In this document: positions 1 through 11,150 of the stretch, one piece after another | How positions within the stretch are numbered: position 1 is the stretch's first letter | How the letters are laid out: every line of letters begins with the position of its first letter | NCBI GenBank assembly: GCA_023078685.1 | Contig: JALGAS010000004.1 | Span: forward strand, 6,138,001-6,202,000 | DNA from: Neopestalotiopsis rosae | Taxonomy: Eukaryota > Ascomycota > Sordariomycetes > Amphisphaeriales > Sporocadaceae | Direction of reading: 5' to 3' | Length of the DNA: 64,000 bases | Made by a program: the position numbers and the translations under genes | Notes under the pieces: model-generated | What the model saw: the letters and a program-made list of their open reading frames with translations, nothing else | What the model was told of the DNA's origin: nothing | Database searches by the model: none

Positions 1-456
1 CACACCGTCATATTGATGCATTAAACCGGGCATTATCTTTGACTTGTTACTCTCCAACCATCAAGTGTCCGTTGAGCACTCATACCTTGTGTATTCGGAC
101 ACCTTGTCCCCGTTCTAGGTATCCCGCGCCATGCTCTCTCCGAGCTCGCTCGAGCAAAAAGCCCTAGCGCCTCCACCCGCTATACCCCTCACATTGACAT
201 TCTCACGATAGCCTCCACAATCCCTCAAGATCAGTCTCTCGTCTCTTCTTAACCCAAACATCAATCAGCAATATGTCAAATATTGCCTGGGCAACGCATC
301 CAGGTGGGTCTAGTCTGATATGCATCTCAAAGTGTACGTAATAAGCCAACTTCCCCTCCCTGGCTACCATCTTCTATGTCGATACGCACCGCTCCATCAT
401 CCAATCATCGCAAAGATGAAATGGCCTCTTCATCGACCTTGTCGGCGATACTCTCT
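1..456. other. Left-edge non-coding stretch
   Basis: The stretch is CT-rich and promoter-like up to an ATG at 273 that opens only a very short frame. No gene could be supported. It may be the 5' end of an unrecognised transcript or the 5' flank of the tRNA gene. Confidence 0.3.
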
Positions 457-528
457 GGGGATGTGGTCTAGTGGTATGACGTTTCTTTCGCATAGAAAAG
501 GTTCGGGGTTCGATTCCCTGCTTCTCCA
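457..528 (+). tRNA. tRNA-Ala (anticodon CGC)
   Basis: The 72 nt fold as a cloverleaf. The acceptor arms are 457-463 and 521-527 with discriminator A528. The anticodon stem is 482-486/494-498 around a 7-nt loop with anticodon CGC at 489-491. The T arm is 504-508/516-520 with loop TTCGATT. The acceptor has the G3:U70 pair (459 with 525), the alanine identity element, which agrees with the anticodon. Internal A box (TGGTCTAGTGG, 464-474) and B box (GGTTCGATTCC, 507-517) are intact. The sixth acceptor pair is a U-U mismatch (462 with 522). There is no intron. Confidence 0.9.
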
Positions 529-530
529 TG

Positions 531-535
531 TTTTT
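531..535 (+). terminator. RNA polymerase III terminator of tRNA-Ala
   Basis: A run of five T residues begins two bases after the tRNA 3' end, as expected for Pol III termination. Confidence 0.6.
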
Positions 536-1370
536 GCTCGGTGCGACTTATTATTTTGCAATACGATATGGCAGGTCGAAAGGCACTCCAACTGCATGCA
601 TGTACACTGCAATGAGCTCTAAATATATATCAAGTTGTAGGGTTCGGCCATTTATTCATTCCTTTTTTTCATTGTCGATCTCTCGTATTTGTGTGAGTAA
701 CCAAGTTGGGTCGAATTCGGCGCGGTTTCATGAAGTTCATGGGTATTGCGTTTCTCGCTCAACTTGACTTGTGCATTGAGTAGTATTGACGTATACCCAA
801 CTGAGCCATGCTCGTTGTACTCGGCGTTGATTGCTGGTTTGCCGTGCAAATAGCCGTCAAATTTCCATTCACGACAAGGCTGAGATCTATAATGATTGTT
901 TACGACTAGTGAGAGATAAGGAAGGTAAATTGTACAGGTGCGTCGCATATTGTAGGAGCTGCATCAGGCAAGTATTTACTGGGACTTTTGACAAAGGCAC
1001 GTCAGTCATGCATGATGCAGTTAAAAGTACCCAGGGTGCTGAGAATGAGCACCATGGTGTTCGGCAGAACACCATAAACGGTCATTAATGCACCAATCAC
1101 AACCTGTCTGTTGATGGCTGGCATGCTTGAAGATGGCGTGCTCGGCATTCGGCCAGCTGAGGCTGAACGTTGAAGAAAGAAAGAACCCTGCTGCGATAGG
1201 AGATATATATCTTAATTTGCCTCGGGGAAGCACTGCATTTTAGATGGAATGTAACAACCTTACAGCCTGATGTCTCTTCGTTGAGAACCTCGTGCTAGAA
1301 TCGCCTAGTCGCCTCACCGCTGCTGAATATGCGACTATAGTTGGGTGTCACTTACTTGACCTTTCTGAGT
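536..1370. other. Non-coding stretch before membrane-protein gene
   Basis: No coding signal was recognised. An unplaced 5' exon of the membrane protein at 1371 could lie here, because an AG acceptor-like site ends at 1340 and the frame is open from 1341. Confidence 0.3.
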
Positions 1371-3672
1371 ATGTCTCAGTCACCATCTGGCGGCTATGGT
1401 AGCCTCGTCGAGGCTATTCCAGCTCTTGTCTACCTCAATCAAACCTTTTCGACCCTTTCTCCATATCTAGGAGGAAGAAACTTTACGCAAGGCTGTTTGT
1501 TAGCTGTAAGCGAGTCGCTGCAGATCGTAGACGGCCATCTTGCTTTCAGAGAGCCCAATTACTTCAATAAGAGCTATGCAATCGCCGACATCGAAGATGC
1601 AGGAACTTATGGGTCGCTCTGCACGACAAATGGAACAGCTCCGCGTGTCCTGGTTCCTTATCGGTGGTGTGCCACTCATTGTTCTGGCTGGGAGCTATCG
1701 CATTACAACTCATTGCAGCAATGGATCGGGCCATTGGTGCAGTTTATCCTTCCTTGCCTGGCTTTCTGCTTAAGTATCCCCCGTGGCTGGAAGATTTCCC
1801 TTCCGGAGTGGATTTTCAAGCCTAACGAGAATAATATCGTCGCCTCCTTCGTCTACCCCACCAAGTTCGTCATTGCATTCATCATAGTGTTCTGCGACAC
1901 CATTGTTTGGCTGTCGATATGTTTTGCATTTGCTGGCCCGATGCTTCTCAGCGCTGTGTATGAATACATACTCGATGGTATGATACTCGATTTTCTGGTG
2001 CCAAGGAAAGGTCCAAAGCCCAGGATACCAGATGTGACTAGGGCAAGACTTCTCTTAGCTGCAGTCGTTGGAAACATCAAATTGGACCCGACAATACCTA
2101 ACAGAGCTGCCGCAAACCCAGAAGTGTTTTCCAGACCCCTAATTGATGAAACCTGGTCGCACATTATGCAACTCGCCAAAGACTTCTCATCCGCCTCTTC
2201 AACTTCTCAGCGCGCTCCGTCAGTTCCGGGTCAAACTCCGCCAGTACAGACAAGGTCGTTATCCGCACCAACGGAGACCACTGATGCAAGGTCGTCTGGT
2301 TCATCAGACGCAGTCCACGAAACACACAGGACCCCACCAAGGCAACTCAATGCTGTACCAGCTCTCAAACTCAAGGCGTTATTGAATGCACAATCGAGGT
2401 TTGAACGCTTAAATTAGTGTGCCTTCTGGAATGCCGCTGACACGTTGGTAGCTTTGGCACGGCGGTCGGGGCACCAGTGGTCTTCTTCATTGGCAGCTTC
2501 GTGTACAATATCATCGAGGCCGAGACTCGGCTTGGCGACGGAGATACGGCTCACGCTCTAGCCTTTGGCATGTGGTGGATGACCATTTCTCACGTCGCCG
2601 TAATTGCTTCGGCCATGCTCGCCTCCAATAACCCGAGTGCGCTGCAGGGGCTCATCGGAGAGGCGCGAATAAAGAGACACATGAGCTTTTCGAGCAGCAC
2701 CATTGTACCAAAAAGTCTCTGGGGACGCTTTACGCGCTGGATGAAGGAGATTGACATTTTGGAACGCGCCTACGATGCTACCTACGAGCCAATGTCATTG
2801 TGGAGACGCGGACCGAACAAACGGCTCTGGATAGAAAAAACGATTGACTCATTTAAAGATGAAAGAGAGAGTGATGGCCAAATGGCGGTAAGTGATTTTC
2901 GGAATGCATTCAAGGTCAGCTTGGGCATGCAAATTAGTATCTGGGTCAATATTCTGGTCATGCTTCTTGGTGCTCCATGCGCGCTCGCCTTTGCGACGTC
3001 TTACACAACCCCGGTGGCCGGTCTAGGATGTCGCAGCTTGACGCATGTCATCTACTACTCGACCCAAGTTATTCAAATGACGCTGTGGAGCTGGAACATC
3101 GACATCACCCGCAACAATCCAAAATCTAAAGAACTGCAAGTCTGTCGGTCGTTGCAGGGAATCTTCGGCGTGGTGTCCGTATTCGCGGCTATAGGCGGAA
3201 CGATTATGCAAATTCTGGGCATCTATCGGAATTGCATATGTAAGGTACAGTGCATGCCCTGAATCCGTCATTGGGGGTATTGCACACCAAAGCTGACTGA
3301 TTAAAGATGTCCGCGTGGTCTTGGACAAACAAGAGCGATCCCGATTCGACTGTCGGCAGTAAGTTTGATCCTCTGTTCCACACGTCACTGACTCACTTCA
3401 CCATCACTTGAGGATCGGCAAACGTGACGATATTTTCCAAACCGTACTGACATTGATCTGTAGTGAGCTACATCACGCCCGATAGCGTACCCATGGCGGG
3501 AGTGTGGAAAATTACTGGCGCATTAGCAGCGAGTATACTAGGTTTGGTTTCCGCCTTGGCTTGGTGGCATCAGCGGCGATTGCGCAAGAAGTTCATCCTG
3601 GAGACCGAGCATCTGGAGAACCCGGGAATCGAGATGGCTGTTCTGAGTAACCGCACAAGAACAGTGAGGTAG
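1371..3672 (+). CDS. Polytopic membrane protein of unknown function
   Basis: I infer four exons: 1371-2398, 2452-3244, 3307-3358 and 3464-3672. All junctions are in phase, giving 693 residues from the ATG at 1371. The N-terminal part has several N-glycosylation sequons (NQT, NFT, NKS, NGT) and a Cys-containing RWCATHC motif before the first hydrophobic segment, which suggests an outward-facing domain. About eight or nine hydrophobic segments follow, separated by a Ser/Thr/Pro-rich loop around residues 280-340. The last segment is in exon 4 (WKITGALAASILGLVSALAW) with a basic cytosolic tail. Architecture resembles large fungal-specific membrane proteins of unknown role. No signal peptide is visible at the chosen start, so an upstream exon is possible (the frame is open to 1341, next to an AG at 1339-1340). 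Confidence 0.75.
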
Positions 3673-6649
3673 GTTGAGTCGGTCGAGGCCACTATATTGA
3701 AAACATTCTCTTAATTGCGGACATCCACGTTGAGTCGAAAGTATGGGATGTCATGTTGTGATCTGGTTGGTGGTTTTGTCACTCCAATCTACATGAATAA
3801 ACCAATGATTCTGTTCGCAATGACTATTGAAAACCGTTTCTGAATCAGCCTTTTTGGACGGCCTTTCTCCAAACTATATAAGGATAGTAAATCGATGGGG
3901 TTCTTTTTTCTGCTGGCTGATGGCAGATTTATCATTGCCAAAAGCTATCTCAAAAATCAACAAGCGAACCGTGATCCACTCATGGTTGGATCTCTCGAAA
4001 AAAAATATTAAAAGAACAAAAGGGAGGCCGGAAATATATTAATCATGTGCTGGTGGAATATACCCCGGTATAATGACGGGTGCGCTGCTTGTCAGTACCT
4101 GGTTGCGATTTCTCCTTTTTGGCACATTCTCGGAGTTTGGATCGAAACGTAGGTTTGTGGGCTGCTTGAGTGCTTATACTTTTGTTCTTACTGTGACTTG
4201 AACGTCGAGAACAGAACAATGACTGACACTTGCAAAAAAAAAAAAAAAAAAAAAAAAATTTTTGGGACGCCGTACAGTGTTAGTGTTGACTGTGGCATGA
4301 GAGAACTTTGCCCCGGTCTCGTTCCACGTATTATCTGGTGGGGTCCGTGCGATCTGCACTCTGTTGAGTATTAGGTATATCTACCTATGTAGTCACCTGA
4401 GTACGATGGATGGACTATCTTCAAAGTTCGAAGTGAGTACTAGGTAGAAAACTACACATGGCACTGTAGCCTTATAGAACTCAAAATACTCGTCCACAAC
4501 TATTCGAGTAAAAACGTGACAAGTTTACCCAGAGGTGCTCGAGAATATTAGTGAACGCAGCAATCTTTCTGTTGCACGAGATAATCAGGATGCAAAAGAC
4601 GAAAAATAAACTTATCCTGATCATACCTAGCTGGTTGCTCATTTATCCTCGGGGATTGGGCCACCCGCTCCAGGGGAGCTTGGCAATGGGCAGCGCCCGA
4701 GAGGATCATTTACTCGACCAGAACTCCTCTCAATCCTATTCGGTGCGAGGATCTATTCCGTGCCCCGGATATGATCAGTCTATCACCTTGTTTCTCACCG
4801 TCTCCCCCACCAATCATCCATCACTTTCTGGCTACTGTGACACTCCCAGTATCCCATCCTTGCACTTAAAGCAACGGCATTGCTGTAGTTGCCAATCACA
4901 CAAGTAAAAGTCTTGATGGAATTACATCCGTTAAGCGCCGCCGAATCATGTACCGAGACGTATTAAAGTGGCTTGATTTTGCCTCCAGGCAGGCATAATA
5001 ATTGCACTTTTGCCCGCACTGACCGGGCACTGCTGACGCGTGACGAGAGTTCACATCACAGACCATGACAAATAGGAATCCTTGGGATCAAGACAAATCA
5101 AGGTCCTGGCAGTCTCCCACATCGATAGTGGGTATATGATATCGCCCCAGTGCACTATATAATCTTGTGCTTTGCTGCCTCCCTCTCCCACATTTCTCTT
5201 CTCTGTCCTGCTCGCTCGCGTATTCGCCTTGCAAAACAGCCCACGCCTCCCGACTCAAAGCGATCAGCGTCGACGACACAATCCCTGTCTACCAATACCT
5301 AGATACATTAAAGATGTAATTCCTACTATTACAGTAGTCTTCTTCATCCGAGACTGACTTCCTTTCGTGTAGGTGCGGGCACCGCCAAGACCATCGACGA
5401 ATCACCAACAGAAATGGCGTAGTGACTTACGAGGGCATCGTCAACGTTAAGATCAGCGATTGTCATAACCGTACCTGTGCCACGTCTTGCCGTTACAGAC
5501 CTCCAGTCAAGGCTATCAAACCTGCCGGTTGTTAATTGCCACACGAGACGACAATTTCATGGCCTCGCGGTTGACATTTTACTTCAACTTCAGAGTCACA
5601 AGTAGTTCGGGCATGGAATCATATGATCAGGGCTGGTCGGGTCCGGATATAGGCATAGGAATATCAGAATGCGTTGGCTTGTACTTGAGACACATGTTTG
5701 AGTGTGGCTAGGCTTTTCCTTCTTGTCTCCGTCACGAGTGATAGTCTTGTGTTTGTTGGTGGAGGCGTCTCCAAGTCTGCAAATCTTTCAATCGGTTCAC
5801 CAGAGTGCTATGTACACACCTCTATTTCCACATTCTCTTTTTGTTGTCGTTCTCAAGAGCCATGTCGATACATATACATGCAGTCAAGCACCTTTCCATA
5901 ATTAAGAGAGTTGCAGCAAAGTCTGGATCCACGATCGGCATCACTCCCAGCAATTGGACACCGTCCAGCTGCCAATGTAGCTCGGTGAAGATGTGAATCA
6001 TACAGGTATGAAATTTTCACGAATGGGAACATCGTTCAAGGCAATAGCCATTGCCCGACTTTAAATACGGGATCACGAATTTGGCTTCTCGCATACTTGA
6101 ACCACTTGACCGCGATACTGCTTACGAAAGAAAGCGGACAAGTAGGAGGGAAACAGCAGTCTAAAGATGGCTTGGCGATTCGTTATTTGTTGCCTCAGTC
6201 TAGGCAGTTCTTGTATTCTTGTGCGCGTTCCATGCTTCCGTTGCATCTTCTTCTCAACTTCATTTCGTCGTTGAAACTATGAAGATCCCCAGGCTACCCA
6301 TCGGGTATAAGGATGGGCATTAGTTGGCAGGCCACTAAATTTGACCAATGATGTTATGGCTACTAATCTAGGAACTCTTCACTGGCTTGGCTTCAATGGC
6401 GCGCCCTTTATACAACAAGCGACGATTTCGACCTCCTCGTGGAGCTTAGCTCTTACATATGCCGGCTCTCACAACCTTACTGCGGCCGAACCTCGGTATA
6501 CTCGAAGTGACCCTGATGATTCTCCCAAAGCTCAAGTTTGGACGTCATATCTCACCATGACAGCCCCCTCAAGAATCTCCCAGCTCCAGCTCCAGCTACT
6601 TCCAGATACACAACATTCTGAGTATCACGACACCCAAGAGATAGCAAAC
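3673..6649. other. 3 kb without a supported gene
   Basis: Open frames here are short and lack family motifs. The stretch holds a 25-nt poly(A) run (4234-4258) and a TATA-like tract near 5153-5163 followed by a CT-rich leader-like tract, but no coding frame that I can defend. A short or non-coding transcript near 5.2-5.7 kb is possible. Confidence 0.3.
4234..4258 (+). repeat. Poly(A) tract, 25 nt
   Basis: There are 25 uninterrupted A residues followed by TTTTTGGG. It could be a mononucleotide repeat or the tail of an old retroposed copy; no source gene is recognisable upstream. Confidence 0.9.
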
Positions 6650-7268
6650 ATGTCATGCATCAACCAAACAGAGCGCTCCCCCCTGGACAAGCCATGGCTC
6701 CCTCTAGGAAAGGACGGATTTTCAAATGAGAGCAGGGCGACGGCGACGTGCTACTGCGGCAGTGTCCAGCTCGAATTCGTGAGTGTCAATGCCACCACTT
6801 GCTACAATGCGACCATGCTCACATTTTATTGCGTCCGGTGGCAAACAGCCAGTCGAGGGCGAGGACATGGTCGACTCATTCATTTGCAATTGCACCGACT
6901 GCCGCAAAATCACGGCCTCGATGTTTGCGTCCAACCTCATCATCCGAGACCGGGGTATCAAGCACGTCCGCGGCCAGGACAAGCTCACTGAGTTTGGACA
7001 GAACCGCACCATTGCCACGGGCAACACGATGACCAATTACTTTTGCTCCCTATGTGGGACGCTCATGTACCGCATCAGCAGCGCGTCGCCCGACAAGAAG
7101 ATTATGAGGCTTGGCACAGTGGACGACTTCAATCTACACGAGACCAAGCTCAAGCCGAGGATTGAGCAGTTTTGCAAAGATAGGGTCGCTTGGTTTGGTG
7201 GAGGCGAGGGCGTGAAGCAGTACGAAGACAACTATTATGGCAAAGTGTCTGATAAGGCTTCTGTATAA
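6650..7268 (+). CDS. GFA/CENP-V family zinc-binding protein
   Basis: Two exons (6650-6778 and 6849-7268) are joined in phase 0 across a 70-nt GTGAGT...CAG intron, giving 182 residues. Visible motifs are the GFA-type zinc ligands in order: CYCGS near residue 35, ICNCTDC after the junction, and YFCSLCG further on. The spliced reading VQLEF-PVEGE restores the beta strand that follows the first zinc motif, which supports the intron. The family is named after glutathione-dependent formaldehyde-activating enzyme. Most fungal members have no proven substrate, and whether this one acts on a glutathione adduct is unknown. A free-standing GFA domain of about 130-190 residues is the usual fungal form. 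It is probably cytosolic, as no targeting sequence is visible. Confidence 0.85.
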
Positions 7269-7922
7269 TCATGGCACAATACTTAGGTAAAGACCAATGT
7301 GTCACAGCAGGCTCTTATATAATTGAATGAGAAATTTCATTGATATACAAATCTACTTGTCACTCCTCTCCTCCCCTTCCTTGAGTCTTTACGACTCCTT
7401 GTTCATTTCCTCAGCTCCTTCCACTTCCATTTCTTCTTTTATTGTTTGCCGCCTTCTCCCGGGTTCCCTGGGAAGGGAGCGGGAGACGAAGGATACGGGT
7501 TACACTTGGAGAATTCCTAAATAAACCAAGAGATGGAACCTTTTGCGGACCACTAAGATACTGATACCGGCAAACCAAAGATTCAAGTATTGATACTTGC
7601 TCAAGGAGTCCGTCATGATCGTAATTTTCCAATTTTGGGCAGTCGTCGACTCGTGTATCGTGTTTGTACCGGAAGACTGGAAATCGTGGACGATGACTTC
7701 TGGCGCAAGAGTGGAAGTTGAAGATATTTTGTTCATATGTTACATGTTTCGCTATGATGTACAGATTTATTCTAACGTAGATGAAGGTGACTACACCCTT
7801 CACCATGGTTGCAGGCTCGTTGCCGGAGTTGCACCCCAACACAGCAGGGTATTGACCGCATCTTCAGTCAACATATGTTCCCTTCGTCCCTGAGCCGTGT
7901 CCCGCACCTACCGCACCATCAC
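7269..7922. other. Convergent 3' region between GFA and bL27m genes
   Basis: This is the tail-to-tail intergenic space. It should contain the two 3' UTRs; no further gene was seen. Confidence 0.4.
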
Positions 7923-8917
7923 TTATGCCTGAGCCCTGGGTGCGGGCTTCTCCTTGGGAGCAGCCTCACCACCTGCAGCAGCAGCAGTCTCAGCCTCAGC
8001 CTTCTTTCTGGCGTAGTAGTCTCTGAACTTCTTTTGCTTGGCAGCTCTCTGCTCATCGAGAGCCTCTTTCCTCCTGGCGATCTTATCCTCACGGTCTCTG
8101 CGCATCTCGGCCTGGATGGCCTTGACCTTTCTCCTCCTGTGCTTCATGGCGACTCTGCGAGAGCCCATCTTGCGCTTCTCGGTGCGAATGAGGCTACCCA
8201 GGCGCCAATTCTCCTCGCGGTAGGCGTAGCTGCTATCCTTCTGGAGCTTGTAGATACGCTCATCGCGCGGGTGCGGGTTGCGGCCGTAGCCCTGGCGGAC
8301 GACCTGGTTCGGGATACCAGAGGCGCTGATCTCGGGCTCGATCTTGGCTTCGGGGATGACAGAGGCTGTCATGTTGAGCTTGCGCTTACGCATCGCGTGT
8401 GCGTGATACGGCAGCTTGTCCTCCTTGTTGAAAACGACGCCAATGTATTGGCGGTCGGGGTGCTTGGCCGGGTCCTTGTAGTATTTCACATAGCCCGTCA
8501 CTTTGGAGAAGAGAGTGTGGTCGCGACCCATGCCGACATTCTCGCCGGGGTGCCATTTCGTACCGCGCTGCTTAAAGAGGATGTTGCCAGGAATTACATA
8601 GGTATCTGTCGTTAAGAAACATCAGCATCTTCAACCGCAGCCATCGTAGGAAACAAAGCACCGGGAGTCTGATGATACATACCGCCAGTCTTCTTGGCAC
8701 CCAAGTTCTTTGGGATCGTGCTCGAGTCCCGAATTCTATAGGCTCCTTGACTCTTGACGGAGGCGTACCTCCTTCCCTCGACAGCCTGGTTCGCGTTTCC
8801 TATCCTCAGCGCAGCAAGCCCATCCTGCAATTGCCGAAGCGCAGCGGCAGTCTTGGCTGCTGATGATACACTGGAGGATACGACCACCAGCGGCCGGTGT
8901 AATTGAGCCAGCGACAT
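7923..8917 (-). CDS. MRP7: Mitochondrial large-subunit ribosomal protein bL27m
   Basis: Two exons (8917-8683 and 8605-7923) are joined across a 77-nt GTATGT...CAG intron, giving 305 residues. Just after the junction come the bL27 signatures: the [21 protein letters not shown] block and [10 protein letters not shown]. Bacterial L27 has the equivalent QRGTKFHPG and GRDHTLFA. The N-terminal ~50 residues (MSLAQLHRP...) are rich in Ala, Arg and Ser and fit a mitochondrial presequence. The C-terminal half is a long basic extension with coiled-coil character ending in Ala/Glu/Lys repeats, as in yeast Mrp7 and unlike bacterial L27 (about 85 residues). The start ATG at 8917 gives the presequence; an upstream open frame lacks an ATG. 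It shares a 416-bp divergent promoter region with LCL2. Confidence 0.93.
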
Positions 8918-9333
8918 GTTGTGGCTTGCCTGGTGAACAAATCGGCAGTGATACGATGCTCTCACGGCGTGGAGCTCGACATGGACTCTGCAAGCTCCGG
9001 GATCGAGGCCGCGAAAATTTCGGCTTAGCTAATACAGCCTGGCCGATTTGGCGGACTGAAAAAAAAGCGGGTACTTATCCTCAAGGTCTCTATCCTGGGC
9101 TTGCCAGGGGGGCAGGGGCTTGAGGGGGGCCGCTATCCGCTAATGTGTCCACTAATGGCCGCCGAGAAGTGTTCCCTAGAGCAGTGGAAACTTGAAAGTT
9201 GCCAGCAATGCTTCAAGATCACTACTGAACACCAAAGTTGCTATAATACCACTACCAAGCCAACACGATTGCGCAAACATCGTCGGGCCATATAACTTCT
9301 ACTGCAGGCCGTCGCTATAAGTCCAACGACACA
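8918..9333. promoter_or_regulatory. Divergent promoter region bL27m / LCL2
   Basis: 416 bp separate the two start codons, so both promoters and 5' UTRs must lie here. No specific operator or strong TATA box can be assigned. Confidence 0.5.
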
Positions 9334-9827
9334 ATGAGGACATTCGCCACGATGCTCGTCGTCCTGACGGCGTTCTTGTCGACGGCTACGGCACAGTTTG
9401 GTTTCTTTGACCAGATGTTTGGTGGAGGTGGCCAGCAGCAGCGCCAACAACCACAAAATGTTCCGAGCGACTCGAGTATTTACAGACAGAACTTTGACTC
9501 ATTCACTTGTGACAACTACCTGTGCCCAGATACTCTAGGTGAGTGGAAAGAAATCCGATCGAGCTTCCAACTGTACTAGCAGTCCGGGTTGTATACTATC
9601 ATTCAACCACGAGCTCTTGCTACTGTCTCCTTGTCTATTGGACTTGACACTAATATACTTCTTTGACAGCTTGCGTACACTTTCCGCACCATTGCCCATG
9701 CCCCTTTCCTGCCAACGAGGATAAGATCGAGACTGGCGACGGACACCGATTGTGCGTATCCAAGGGTGGATTCAAGGCTGGAGAGGCAGCACGCAAGGTA
9801 GAGCTTGCGAGAAAGGGTTTACTATAG
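9334..9827 (+). CDS. LCL2: Long chronological lifespan protein 2 (LCL2 family)
   Basis: Two exons (9334-9538 and 9670-9827) are joined in phase across a GTGAGT...CAG intron, giving 120 residues. The protein starts with a clear signal peptide (residues 1-20, ending STATA) followed by [13 protein letters not shown] and a Gln-rich patch. The junction reads [19 protein letters not shown], and the end is [15 protein letters not shown]...LL; both are hallmark blocks of fungal LCL2 proteins. Six cysteines probably form disulfides in the ER or outside the cell. In yeast the family is linked to lifespan and ER-associated functions; the biochemical role is not known. Length is normal for the family. 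It is divergent from the bL27m gene. Confidence 0.93.
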
Positions 9828-10332
9828 AGTGGGCTCTTCGAGACGAGAGTCCAGTGAATGCTACATACAGCAGGAAAGCAAATCGAGCATGGCCTGGAAC
9901 CGAATGCTTCCTTCGCCCATTGGGACAACTGGCAGTATACGATCTTCATCAGCTATTGCGCAACATTCATAAACAATGACAATCGATCGTATTTCACTAG
10001 CAACTATGGTCTTGGGAAACTGTCTACCAAAACATAACAAATGCGCATTTGCAATTGCCCAGTAGGGCCCAGCTGGTGGGGTCCTCACTTCTGTACGACC
10101 TCTGCTGTTGCGTTAAAGATCAAACGTGTTTGGTGAAACTCAACATGCCGTGAAATCAGAACTTAAAAGCTCTGGACTTGAATGAATTCAATCTGTCGAG
10201 GAAAACAGTCGCCATTCCGGTACTCCTGATATAACGCGTTCTGCCGTAAACTCCTGGCCCTATGCAGCACTCCGTGCAATGTTATCCTTCTCCATGTTCC
10301 GTTCGTCAAACGTGAGCCTCAGCGCCGAGGGC
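9828..10332. other. Convergent 3' region LCL2 / GLC8
   Basis: Tail-to-tail spacer with 3' UTRs; no gene seen. Confidence 0.4.
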
Positions 10333-11150
10333 CTATGCCGAGGGAATCTTGGGGACGGGAGGGACCTGGTTTCCCTTGCCATCGACACCCTCATCATCAT
10401 CGTCATCTTCCATCTCCTCATCCACAACCTCCGGGTGTCCCAGCAGGCCAACTGCCTCGCTCATCTCGTAATGCTTCTTTCTCAGCTGCTCGAAGCGGCG
10501 GTGCTTCTCGCGCTCCTCAGGCGTCATGCCCAACATGTCTGCATCAGCGTCGTGGAGCGGCGTGGCATCTTCGTCGTTAACGTGGACCTTGCTCTTGCGA
10601 CCTGTGGAAGATTGCTCGCTCTCGGGAATTTCCTCTTCAGGCTCGCCAAGGCTCAGACCCGGAATCTCGGAATGAGAGCTCTCGAACTCGTCGTCATCAT
10701 CTTCCGAGGGTGAGTAGTGCTTGGCATAGGGGGTCTTAGGCTCAGTGATCTTCATGGTCGAGGTGCGCTCCTGCTCGGTGAGGTACAGGTTGGCCTCGTC
10801 CCATTTGAGGCGGGCCTCAGCCGGTGCGTCCGGGTCTTGATCTGCGGCCGAAGGAGTGCGGGAGGATTGGCGTCGCGAGCCGGCCGGTCTCGAGGCGGCG
10901 GATGAGGAGCGGCGGTGTCCTGTGTTGACCTGAGTGTTTTGCAGCACGAGCTCCTTTTCCGTAATATCCTTCTCAGTGGTGGGCGACAGCGGAGGCGACT
11001 TCTGATACGAGTTCTTCAGAATACCTGTTCACGAAGTCAGTGGACTGTTGCGCAAGCAGTGAACGAAGGCGTAGACGAACCTCTAGGGCGCTTAGCTGTC
11101 GGCGGCGGGGGAGAGTGAAGCTCAGCGGGAGGGTTGGTTTGGACTTCCAT
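10333..11150 (-). CDS. GLC8: Protein phosphatase 1 inhibitor-2 homologue (Glc8/IPP-2)
   Basis: Two exons (11150-11081 and 11024-10333) are joined across a 56-nt GTTCGT...CAG intron, giving 253 residues. The junction restores RPRG-ILKNSY, the KGILK-type PP1-binding element at the N-terminus of inhibitor-2. Next come RLKWDEANLYLTEQERTSTMKITEPKTPYAKHY, with the PxTP threonine that GSK3-type kinases phosphorylate in this family, and then the HYEMSEAV helix that docks over the PP1 active site. The rest is disordered, Ser-rich and acidic, ending in a DDDDD tract. It is expected to be a cytosolic and nuclear regulator of Glc7/PP1. All three PP1-contact elements are present. Confidence 0.92.

Noticed and set aside
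7809..8615. 268-residue plus-strand frame over the bL27m gene
   Set aside because: It is the antisense shadow of the bL27m 3' exon, whose minus-strand frame carries the real motifs.
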